Positions 6,302-12,649 of a DNA stretch of 12,649 nt are shown here, piece after piece. The notes beneath the pieces were generated by a model. The model ran no database searches. It was not told where the DNA came from and saw only the letters and a list, made by a program, of their open reading frames with translations. How positions within the stretch are numbered: the first letter of the stretch is position 1; the number at the start of each line of letters is the position of its first letter. The translations under genes were made by a program, and so were the position numbers. Source of the stretch: CAYRIY01 sp964424335 (GTDB taxonomy: Bacteria; Bacillota; Limnochordia; DTU080; RSA5); NCBI GenBank assembly GCA_964424335.1, contig CAYRIY010000099.1, positions 1 through 12,649 of the forward strand, written 5' to 3'.

Positions 6302-8371
6302 TTAGGGCATTTGGCTCAAACCTTCAGAGCGCACCGACCACGATCCGTCCTTTGGGAAACCGGGCGCCTCATCCGTTGGCGCCCCATCCCAGCCCGCCGT
6401 CATCATGCCAACTGCCATCAAGAGCCCTCCGTTTCCCGGCAAGTACAGGGGCAGGTCATTCCTCGTCACCTGGCGGTTGTGGCCATTTGGCAAATACGTG
6501 TTTTTGGGCGAATCGCACATGAGCGCGTCGACTGCGAGCTCCGGCAGGCCGAGCCGGGCGGCAGTCATCGCGATCATTGGAAAGTCCCACCCCCACATCG
6601 CCTCGTACCGCCAAAGAGTTCTCACCCGATCGAGCGTGCGGCCCATCACATCCAGATCGACGAGCCGCCCTGGGAGTATCCCGAGCGCGCCGAGCATCGA
6701 CGGGTGGTCTCGATTAAACTTGGTGAATGTATCGGGACACCGAGCGTGCGCCATGTAGACGCCGTCATGCACGGGGAGAGGTCCAAGGCCTCTTGCGACC
6801 TCCGCCCACTTCGGTTCGGCGGCCATGCCGAGGCGGGTGCGCCACTCGTTCGCGACCTCGAGGCCAAACCGCCAATACTCGAGCTCAAAGACGGGATCCA
6901 CGGTTGTGTGGGGCGGGTGGTTTTCCTGAGCCGGGATGAGCGGCGGACCCAAGTGGTACCGCCCGCTCCGCTCCCCCCGCGCGGCGTAGGACGCCATGAA
7001 TGTTGCGCTCTCAAACACGAGCTCCTTGTACATGTCGAGCGTCTGCTGGGTCGGGCGTGATCGGTAGATCAGCTCTGCGTAGTAGATCGGATGGGGCTGC
7101 TGCCAGATGAGCAAAGGGCCGATCGGCGAGGGGCTCTCCCGCCCGTCGTAGGCTACCATTTTGGGCCACCTGGCTCCCTTATACCCTTGTTCCTGGGCCA
7201 CCCGCCGCGCCCGCTCGAGGATCGAATGATACCACCACATGCTCCGTTCAAGTAGGCGCGCCCTTCCCCAAAGGGCAAAGTGGGCGGCGTGCCACCAGTG
7301 CATCTCGAGGTGAAACTTGCCATACCAACTGTTGCACGTAAGACCCGTCTCTTGGGGAGGCATCGATCCGGAGCACTGGATCGCGGTTAAATACTGTGAA
7401 AGCACGACACGGCGTTCAAGTTCCTCTGCGCGCGGGTCCGTGCTCCCGGCAAGTTCGACGGCGCCGCCTTCGCTCCAAAACGCCTCCCAATGCCTTTCAC
7501 TTGCCGAAGCGACGTTTTCGAAGCTCGGAAGCGGCTCGCGATGCTGAAGGGGAGCGAACGATACGACAAACGACACCGCCTCCCCATCCCCTAAAGGTTC
7601 GATGAGAAACTCGTGTTGCGCCGTCCGAGCAATGCGCACCCGGGCGGCGCTTGCGATGCGAACGAAGTATCGAGTGTCATCCGCGACGCGCAGGAGTTCC
7701 ACGGTATCGGAGGACGCTTCCATCACCGCCGTGGTGTGTCGACCGGGCGCGTGCCAATCCGCTCCGGTGATGTCCGGCGACGGGTAGGGAAAGGAAATGG
7801 CGATCTTGATCCGGCCTGCTTTGATCAGTGGTGTGCGAATCGAAAACGCCAATATGTCCCGCTCAGGATGACAACAGGTCCACGTCTCGACTTCTGCGCC
7901 CTCTACGGCGAAGCGACTGTGGAGCATTCCCCGCCAAAGGTCGAGGGATTGATCGACGCCCGCGATGTCCGACGGATTGGCCGGCTCGCCGCTTTGCAGT
8001 TCGATGCGAAGCCCGATCCTCCCGAGGTGAAACTTGTGCGGATTCATCCGGAGCCAGTGGTACGCTTCTTCCTGACCGTCTTTTCGCGTCGGGTATCTGA
8101 CCTGTCTCCCGCCGGTGTCGTACGGCTGATACTCGATCTCCGCCAGCTCGAGACGTCGCTTGGACGGAGAATAGGGAGACTCATGCCAGCCCCACTCGGC
8201 CATCGTACAAAGGGGAATGCCGCCGGTGTACGCGTCTGGGAACGTCTGCAGACCGGTGACGTCCCCCGTGAAGGCAAAGCTCCCGTTGCCGACGGACAAG
8301 GGCGCGTACGGGTCGATCCGCTGATTTCTCGGATTGTGTCGCGCCACCAATGCGTATCGGTCAATCGTCAT
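6302..8371 (-). CDS. (alpha/alpha)6-barrel glycoside hydrolase-like protein (GH65/GH95-like)
   Basis: A 689-residue protein without a signal peptide, so cytosolic. Residues about 20-290 look like the beta-sandwich of clan GH-L enzymes (PLSVGNGSFAFTGDVTG at 24-40). Residues about 300-660 look like an (alpha/alpha)6 barrel: NSWYGKFHLEMHWWHAAHF (347-365), LIPAQENHPP (478-487), DPVFELEYWRFG (492-503) and LYLPGNGGLL (642-651) recall substrate-binding and catalytic segments in GH65 and GH95. Candidate acids are Glu356, Glu483, Glu497 and Glu499; I cannot choose. It could be a hydrolase or a phosphorylase on short sugars. An in-frame ATG at 8437 would add 22 residues, but those lie in a hairpin after hflC, whereas GGGAGG (8380-8385) lies 8 bases before the ATG at 8369-8371. 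It follows hflKC on the same strand, separated by the hairpin. Confidence 0.75.
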   Translation of the reverse strand: MTIDRYALVARHNPRNQRIDPYAPLSVGNGSFAFTGDVTGLQTFPDAYTGGIPLCTMAEWGWHESPYSPSKRRLELAEIEYQPYDTGGRQVRYPTRKDGQEEAYHWLRMNPHKFHLGRIGLRIELQSGEPANPSDIAGVDQSLDLWRGMLHSRFAVEGAEVETWTCCHPERDILAFSIRTPLIKAGRIKIAISFPYPSPDITGADWHAPGRHTTAVMEASSDTVELLRVADDTRYFVRIASAARVRIARTAQHEFLIEPLGDGEAVSFVVSFAPLQHREPLPSFENVASASERHWEAFWSEGGAVELAGSTDPRAEELERRVVLSQYLTAIQCSGSMPPQETGLTCNSWYGKFHLEMHWWHAAHFALWGRARLLERSMWWYHSILERARRVAQEQGYKGARWPKMVAYDGRESPSPIGPLLIWQQPHPIYYAELIYRSRPTQQTLDMYKELVFESATFMASYAARGERSGRYHLGPPLIPAQENHPPHTTVDPVFELEYWRFGLEVANEWRTRLGMAAEPKWAEVARGLGPLPVHDGVYMAHARCPDTFTKFNRDHPSMLGALGILPGRLVDLDVMGRTLDRVRTLWRYEAMWGWDFPMIAMTAARLGLPELAVDALMCDSPKNTYLPNGHNRQVTRNDLPLYLPGNGGLLMAVGMMTAGWDGAPTDEAPGFPKDGSWSVRSEGLSQMP

Positions 8372-8379
8372 GGGAAAAG

Positions 8380-8385
8380 CCTCCC
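8380..8385 (-). promoter_or_regulatory. Ribosome binding site deciding the glycoside hydrolase-like start
   Basis: GGGAGG on the minus strand, 8 bases before the ATG at 8369-8371. It supports the shorter protein beginning MTIDRYALVARHN over the in-frame ATG at 8437. Confidence 0.75.
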
Positions 8386-8394
8386 TATCTACAG

Positions 8395-8431
8395 GATGAG
8401 CCCTTCGGCCAAAAACTCCGAAGGGCTCATC
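8395..8431 (-). terminator. Strong hairpin between hflC and the glycoside hydrolase-like gene
   Basis: A perfect 14-bp stem (8395-8408 with 8418-8431) around a 9-base loop that reads AGTTTTTGG on the minus strand. It begins 22 bases after the hflC stop and ends about 10 bases before the next gene's ribosome site. No T-run follows on either strand. It may terminate hflKC transcripts, act as an attenuator for the downstream gene, or protect the hflKC mRNA 3' end. Confidence 0.55.
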
Positions 8432-8453
8432 AAACATCTACAACGGCCCTGCG

Positions 8454-9317
8454 CTACAATCCTGACTCAAGGTACCGGAAGAGCTCCGAATCAGCATCGA
8501 GCACCAACGTGCTTCCCGAGTCCAGGATGCGTTCGTACGCTTCCATTCTGCGCTGGAACGCGTAGAACTCGGGATCTTCCCCGTACGCCGCGGCGTAGAT
8601 CGCCGTCGCACGAGCGTCGCCTTCGCCTCGAGTCCGGTCCGCCTGCTGCTGCGCGGTCGCAAGGATAATCTCGCGCTCCTTGTCGGCCTGGGCGCGAATT
8701 TGACGCGCGGCCTCTTCACCTTCGGCGCGGTACCTGAGGGCGATGCGGTTACGCTCTGCTTCCATTCGAGCAAAGACGCTCTCCTGGACCTCGGACGGCA
8801 AATCGAGCCGCTTGATGCGAACGTCAAGCAGTTCGATGCCAAATTCGGCAATCGCCGGTCTCGACGCACGGGTCACATTCTCCATGATCGCTTCACGCTC
8901 TTCGCGAATCACCGTGATGAAGTCGTGCCGTGCGATTTCCTCACGAAGCTGCGATCCGATCACTTGCTGAAGCCTTGCGATCGCGACGTCTTCCGTTCCG
9001 AGCCGCTGATAGTAGACGATCGGATCCGTGATTCGCCAGCGAGAGATGTGATCGACGAGGAGCCGCTTTTTGTCCAGAGTCAAATACTCCTCTGCCCTGC
9101 CGTCTGCCAGCAGAATGCGACTTTCCGTGTAGAACACATTTTGGATGAAGGGGATCTTAAAGTAGAGTCCCGGAGCCTGAACCGTGCGTACGTGCTCACC
9201 AAATTGCAGTACGATCGCTTGTTGACGCTCGTTGACAATGTACGCCGCTTGCAGGACGAAAGCCAACCCGATCGCCACAATGAGGGCGATTAGAGGCAAG
9301 AGTGTTTTTCTCATCAT
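8454..9317 (-). CDS. hflC: HflC, SPFH/band 7 membrane protein
   Basis: HflC pairs with HflK to form the large SPFH cage around the FtsH protease in the inner membrane and modulates its proteolysis. The protein is 287 residues, close to the usual length. It has an N-terminal membrane segment (5-27), then the SPFH domain with NERQQAIVLQFGEHVRT (29-45) and APGLYFKIPFIQNV (48-61), a charged helical coiled-coil region (175-235), and the signature GEGDARATAIYAAAYGEDPEFYAF (231-254, read in parts) typical of HflC. Two ATGs are adjacent; the first (9315-9317) overlaps the hflK stop in ATGA, and GGGGGTGG lies just upstream, so the two genes are translationally coupled. No ftsH or hflX is in the window. 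Confidence 0.96.
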   Translation of the reverse strand: MMRKTLLPLIALIVAIGLAFVLQAAYIVNERQQAIVLQFGEHVRTVQAPGLYFKIPFIQNVFYTESRILLADGRAEEYLTLDKKRLLVDHISRWRITDPIVYYQRLGTEDVAIARLQQVIGSQLREEIARHDFITVIREEREAIMENVTRASRPAIAEFGIELLDVRIKRLDLPSEVQESVFARMEAERNRIALRYRAEGEEAARQIRAQADKEREIILATAQQQADRTRGEGDARATAIYAAAYGEDPEFYAFQRRMEAYERILDSGSTLVLDADSELFRYLESGL

Positions 9318-10339
9318 CGTCCACCCCCTACCGGATCGGTCGTCGAGGTTCCAAGACCCCTCATCGGAAGAAAGGGCAAGACATCGGAGTCGCTGCTGAG
9401 AATGAACTTCTCAGTCCTCGGGAGCACGCGCTCCATGGTCTCAAGGTAGAGCCGCTCTCGAGTCACTTCCGGAGCGAGCTGGTATTCACGCAAAATGGCC
9501 GTGAACCGGTCAGCCTCACCTTGCGCTCGCAGCACCCGCTGCTCTCGGTAGGCTTCGGCCGCTTGGATGATCTCGTGCGCCTGGCCTCGGGCCCTTGGGA
9601 TCACGTCCTCCCGGTAACCTTCCGCCTCCTGGGTCAGGCGCTCCCGGTCCTCCCACGCCCGAACGACGTCGTGAAATGCATTGCGCACTTGGTCCGGAGC
9701 GTCGACCACCAAGAACTGCACCGCCGTCGCAAGGAGCCCCGTCTGGTAATCATCGAGGAGCTTTTGCAAGTAGATGCGCGCCTGGGCCTGTACGTCCTCT
9801 CGGCCATCCGTCATCGTGTAGTCGATTGTATTTCTTCCGACCACGCTTCGAAGGGCCACTTCCGCGGCCGCCCTGAGCGTCGCTTCGGGATCGCGGGCCC
9901 TAAAGAGATACTGGGACGGGTCTTGCACGATGTATTGAACAAAAAGCTGCACTTCGACGATATTCTCGTCGCCCGTCAGCATGAGCGCCTCTTCCGCCAC
10001 CCGCTGGTTGAAGGCGCCCCCTCGCACCGCGGATCGGTAACCGATCTCGGCGCTTCGCACGCGCTGCACGTCGACGATCTCGTGACGTTGCACGGGCCAG
10101 GGCAACCTGAAATTGAGTCCCGGCTGGGCGATCGCGATCTCACGCCCAAAGTGCATCACGACACCGACCTCGCCGGGCCCGACGACGTAGATCCCCGAAC
10201 CGATCCACACCAACGCCAACACGACCAGGAGAGGCACCAGCACCTTCCCGGATGTCCAACGTCTGAGCTTGGTCTTAAGCTCCTCGATCCGCTCCTGCGG
10301 ATCGGAGAAGCCGCCCTCATAGCCGCCGAACGAAAACAT
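9314..10339 (-). CDS. hflK: HflK, SPFH/band 7 membrane protein
   Basis: Partner of HflC in the FtsH-regulating complex. 341 residues, shorter than E. coli HflK (about 419), mainly because the Gly/Pro-rich N-terminal tail is reduced to about 15 residues (MFSFGGYEGGFSDPQ). One membrane segment lies at 32-53, then YVVGPGEVGVVMHFGR (51-66), PGLNFRLPWPVQ (73-84), which is typical of HflK, and ENIVEVQLFVQYIVQDP (125-141). A long charged helix with RAQGEADRF (271-279) follows. The ATG at 10337-10339 has GGTGG 7 bases upstream. An AT-rich patch (TCATAAATA on the minus strand, near 10377-10385) may hold the -10 box, but I find no matching -35. Confidence 0.95.
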   Translation of the reverse strand: MFSFGGYEGGFSDPQERIEELKTKLRRWTSGKVLVPLLVVLALVWIGSGIYVVGPGEVGVVMHFGREIAIAQPGLNFRLPWPVQRHEIVDVQRVRSAEIGYRSAVRGGAFNQRVAEEALMLTGDENIVEVQLFVQYIVQDPSQYLFRARDPEATLRAAAEVALRSVVGRNTIDYTMTDGREDVQAQARIYLQKLLDDYQTGLLATAVQFLVVDAPDQVRNAFHDVVRAWEDRERLTQEAEGYREDVIPRARGQAHEIIQAAEAYREQRVLRAQGEADRFTAILREYQLAPEVTRERLYLETMERVLPRTEKFILSSDSDVLPFLPMRGLGTSTTDPVGGGR

Positions 10340-10576
10340 GGCTCATCCACCACCCTTTGCTGCATCGTTTGTTCTATTTATGACACGTTTTCGCAACGGA
10401 GGACTAAAAGCGCGCACCCCAGGAAGCGAATGCGTCACCCTGGTTGATTCTCTGTTGTTGGGTGCAAACCTTGGGCGTGAGTCCACATGTGTGGAATGAG
10501 GGGTGTTTGCAGCCAATTCGTACTACATGTATCTGGTGGATTACGTCTTTCATTGGACGCTTCCACTATGGCTAGC
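10340..10576. other. Spacer between the small membrane protein and hflK
   Basis: 237 bases with no convincing gene. It should contain the hflK promoter, which I cannot place, and the 3' end of the membrane-protein transcript. TCCACA/TGTGGA (10482-10495) forms a short hairpin with no T-run. No tRNA-like fold is visible. Confidence 0.5.
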
Positions 10577-10987
10577 TCACTTCGCCAGCAATGAAGTACC
10601 GCTGTTCTCCTGTCGCATCGCCGTCTCCGCAAGCCGCCCAAGTATCCAAATTCGGATCACTCCAATGACGATGTCCATGGTTTGGAGCCCGATGTCCAGA
10701 TCAAGCAATACGCCGATGACAATCACTGCGGGCAGCGTTATGACCAACGTGTCGATCCATCTCAATAGGATTTGCTTCCAATCAAGCGTCACGCCCCGAA
10801 ACTTCACGACATACGCCCATCCGATCCCAAACCAAGCCGCTTCGATGAGGAGAGTCCAAGGCCTTTCTCCTGTGGCTCGTAAGATGATCATGAGTCCCGT
10901 CAAGATCAGGCCCGCGATGCGGACCCAGTAGTTGTTTGACAACCGTTGCCAGACGTTTACGCCAGGATAATCAGGTCGAATGATCAC
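10577..10987 (-). CDS. Small four-helix membrane protein of unknown function
   Basis: A 136-residue protein I do not recognise. Four hydrophobic segments are visible: about 21-38, 46-63, 78-97 and 103-120, with short polar links and a polar C-terminus (ETAMRQENSGTSLLAK). The basic segment VKFRGVTLDWKQ (61-72) between helices 2 and 3 is likely cytoplasmic by the positive-inside rule. A GTG at 10987 with AGGAGG 9 bases upstream is preferred to an in-frame GTG at 11026, which has no ribosome site. It lies 127 bases after the phosphodiesterase on the same strand and could share its transcript. I see no clear promoter or terminator of its own. Confidence 0.75.
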   Translation of the reverse strand: MIIRPDYPGVNVWQRLSNNYWVRIAGLILTGLMIILRATGERPWTLLIEAAWFGIGWAYVVKFRGVTLDWKQILLRWIDTLVITLPAVIVIGVLLDLDIGLQTMDIVIGVIRIWILGRLAETAMRQENSGTSLLAK

Positions 10988-10996
10988 GACAGATCG

Positions 10997-11002
10997 CCTC
11001 CT
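10997..11002 (-). promoter_or_regulatory. Ribosome binding site deciding the small membrane protein start
   Basis: A perfect AGGAGG on the minus strand, 9 bases before the GTG at 10985-10987. It excludes the 13-codon longer form, whose GTG at 11026 has no such site. A perfect palindrome, GGACGCGTCC, lies just upstream at 11015-11024. Confidence 0.75.
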
Positions 11003-11114
11003 AAAAAGAGTCCGGGACGCGTCCACGACGGCTCAAGACGCGCCGATGCTCACTCGTACGGCCCGTTCATTAAGATCGCAGAAGAGTTCTAGCTAAGCCT
11101 GAGGCAAATTGAGA

Positions 11115-12539
11115 CTATGTCCACGATGCCGGCTCTTCGTGGAAGACGCTGGCACGATCAAGATAGCACGTCTGATGGACCCATTGTAGTTTCACTTCTT
11201 GACCATAAAACCTCTGGCCGCGACGGACTGACCTGATTACGATCTCGCTGGACTCGGTGACATCGGGTCTATCACGATCGGACTCGTACAGTTCCCAAAG
11301 AATACGCCCATCCCACTCGTTTGGAGGTTCGATGCCAAAAACCGAGAGGACCGTTGGCGCAACGTCGATGAGGCCGCAAGGGAGCGAAGAGATGGCGCCA
11401 GATCGGAACCGAGGTCCCTGTGCGATGAACATGTTTTGCATGTCGGTCCGGTTGAACGAGCCGTGACTCGACTTTAGCCGGTTGCGAGGCGATGCCAAAG
11501 AGTATCCACGGCCGTCGGGCGAGCTTTCCGACTGCCTCCACATATAAGAGAACTTGATATGGGCCGCATGAGGCCCGGTCAAACGCACGCTGCTCAAAGG
11601 CAATGCGCCGGGCAATGGTGGCTCGGCAAAGATCGGGCCAATTTCGCCGGTATCCTGAAGCGCCTTCGTTACCAATTCGAGTTCGCGACGGGTCGGTGTC
11701 TCCGCAAAATACACACCTTCTGCCGCAATCACGAACTTGTTGTCGGAAACGCCGTGTAATGCAGCAGCAACCGCCTCACGCACACTGGTCTCACCGGACA
11801 TGAGCGGGGTGTGGCCATGATCGGACAGGACCACGACATGCGCATCTTCGCTCATCCGCTCATGAACCAATCGCAGCATGGCGTCATTGTGCGCCAGTGC
11901 GTCCTTCACCTCGGGTGATTCAAACCCAAAGTTGTGCAGCGCCGTGTCCGGTTCGCACAGCCACATGATCAGGACATCCGGTTCCAACTCCGGCAACACG
12001 TATTCAGCGGCCAATCGTGCGGCGTATTCATTGAGGGCGCGCGTGTCCGGATAAGCCGGTTTAGGGCCAAATCGCCGGATCAAGGGCTCCTCTATATTCT
12101 CAGGCAGGCAGAATGAACGACCCCACACAAAGTCCGCGCCGGTACCGACAATGGTGGCGCTCCCGGGGCTCGCTGTGCTTACGACGCTCACCTTGTGTCC
12201 GGCCTCCGCGAGCATTTCTCCTAGCGTCGGTACCGGAAATAGCCTGCCACCATGTAGATCGGCCAAGGCCAAAACGGCCCCACGATCGCCAACGTTGATC
12301 GCTTTCTCCGGATTGATTTCTGGGACGTACATTTCATTGCCGGCGATGGTGTGCCGGTCGGGATAACTACCGGTGATAAAGGAAGCGCTCGAGACGCGAG
12401 TCTGCGACGGATAGCAGACGCGGCTATGATCGCAGACGACGCCTCTTTCGGCCAAAGACCAGAGGTAAGGCGTGGATCGCGCATTGACCAAATCCGGGCG
12501 GCATCCATCCCAAACTACGACGAGAACGCGTGTACCCAA
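11115..12539 (-). CDS. Alkaline phosphatase superfamily phosphodiesterase/nucleotide pyrophosphatase-like enzyme
   Basis: A 474-residue two-metal hydrolase of the NPP/phosphodiesterase branch of the alkaline phosphatase superfamily. The expected metal ligands are all visible: Asp11 (WDGCRPD), nucleophile Thr47 (YPSQTRVSSASFITGSYPDRH, 43-63, read in parts), Asp198 and His202 (EPDTALHNFG), Asp240-His241 (SDHGH) and His359 (SSHGSF). DVAPTVLSVFGIEPP (392-406) is the usual C-terminal motif. No signal peptide is present, so it is probably cytosolic, unlike many NPPs. It should cleave a phosphodiester or phosphonate monoester; the substrate is unknown. The start is TTG (12537-12539) with AGGAGG 8 bases upstream and an in-frame TAG just before, so no longer form is possible. 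Confidence 0.88.
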   Translation of the reverse strand: MGTRVLVVVWDGCRPDLVNARSTPYLWSLAERGVVCDHSRVCYPSQTRVSSASFITGSYPDRHTIAGNEMYVPEINPEKAINVGDRGAVLALADLHGGRLFPVPTLGEMLAEAGHKVSVVSTASPGSATIVGTGADFVWGRSFCLPENIEEPLIRRFGPKPAYPDTRALNEYAARLAAEYVLPELEPDVLIMWLCEPDTALHNFGFESPEVKDALAHNDAMLRLVHERMSEDAHVVVLSDHGHTPLMSGETSVREAVAAALHGVSDNKFVIAAEGVYFAETPTRRELELVTKALQDTGEIGPIFAEPPLPGALPLSSVRLTGPHAAHIKFSYMWRQSESSPDGRGYSLASPRNRLKSSHGSFNRTDMQNMFIAQGPRFRSGAISSLPCGLIDVAPTVLSVFGIEPPNEWDGRILWELYESDRDRPDVTESSEIVIRSVRRGQRFYGQEVKLQWVHQTCYLDRASVFHEEPASWT

Positions 12540-12547
12540 CCTCTCAA

Positions 12548-12553
12548 CCTCCT
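12548..12553 (-). promoter_or_regulatory. Ribosome binding site deciding the TTG start of the phosphodiesterase
   Basis: A perfect AGGAGG 8 bases before the TTG at 12537-12539. Together with the in-frame TAG upstream it fixes this rare start codon. Confidence 0.8.
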
Positions 12554-12587
12554 AAACGCACGGTGAAATATCTGGGTGTATGATAAC

Positions 12588-12616
12588 AAGATATGGGCCG
12601 CCATTTATAAAGTCAA
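12588..12616 (-). promoter_or_regulatory. Promoter of the phosphodiesterase
   Basis: On the minus strand TTGACT (12611-12616) is followed after 17 bases by TATCTT (12588-12593). The leader to the TTG start would be about 40 nt. The surrounding 12555-12649 stretch is AT-rich and holds no other gene that I can see. Confidence 0.55.
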
Positions 12617-12649
12617 ATATTGAAAGTCTTCTGTCACCCTCTCACCTGC

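Noticed and set aside
7613..8668. A 351-codon plus-strand open frame
   Set aside because: It is antisense to the glycoside hydrolase-like gene and hflC; the Arg/Pro-rich translation lacks any domain.
9302..10447. A 381-codon plus-strand open frame
   Set aside because: It lies antisense to hflK, which is certain from its motifs; long antisense frames are expected at this base composition, and this translation has no recognisable domain.
10482..10495. A terminator after the small membrane protein
   Set aside because: The TCCACA/TGTGGA stem is short and has no T-run; too weak to call.

Overview
The window looks like bacterial chromosome of moderately high GC. It holds eleven protein genes: nine on the minus strand, and two on the plus strand (a secreted cupredoxin and a small NTF2-like protein). 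The first, tuf, is cut by the left edge. EF-Tu, HflK/HflC, AGGAGG-type ribosome sites and -35/-10 boxes all indicate Bacteria; I cannot name the phylum. Seven of the eleven starts I assign are GTG or TTG, an unusually high share. I see no insertion sequence, CRISPR array, tRNA, rRNA or phage gene.

Layout from left to right: (1) the 5' end of tuf (minus), with its own promoter and a leader of about 260 nt; (2) a secreted or membrane-anchored alpha/beta hydrolase (minus); (3) a divergent secreted type 1 copper protein (plus), ending at a good intrinsic terminator; (4) a translationally coupled minus-strand pair, a membrane-anchored N-formylglutamate amidohydrolase-like protein with C-terminal beta domains, then a cytosolic class I glutamine-amidotransferase-type gamma-glutamyl hydrolase; (5) a plus-strand SnoaL/NTF2-like protein ending in a 15-bp hairpin; (6) a gene-poor spacer with a 13-G run; (7) a minus-strand block hflK-hflC, a strong hairpin, and a cytosolic (alpha/alpha)6 glycoside hydrolase-like protein; (8) a small four-helix membrane protein; (9) an alkaline-phosphatase-superfamily phosphodiesterase with a TTG start and its own promoter.

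Two pairs clearly work together. HflK and HflC are the membrane SPFH partners that regulate FtsH, and their genes overlap by four bases. The N-formylglutamate amidohydrolase-like protein and the PuuD-like hydrolase also overlap by four bases; I infer a two-step route in which an amide- or gamma-glutamyl-containing compound is cut outside the membrane and then inside the cell. This pair is the best candidate for an undescribed pathway. The other genes look like independent housekeeping or accessory units.
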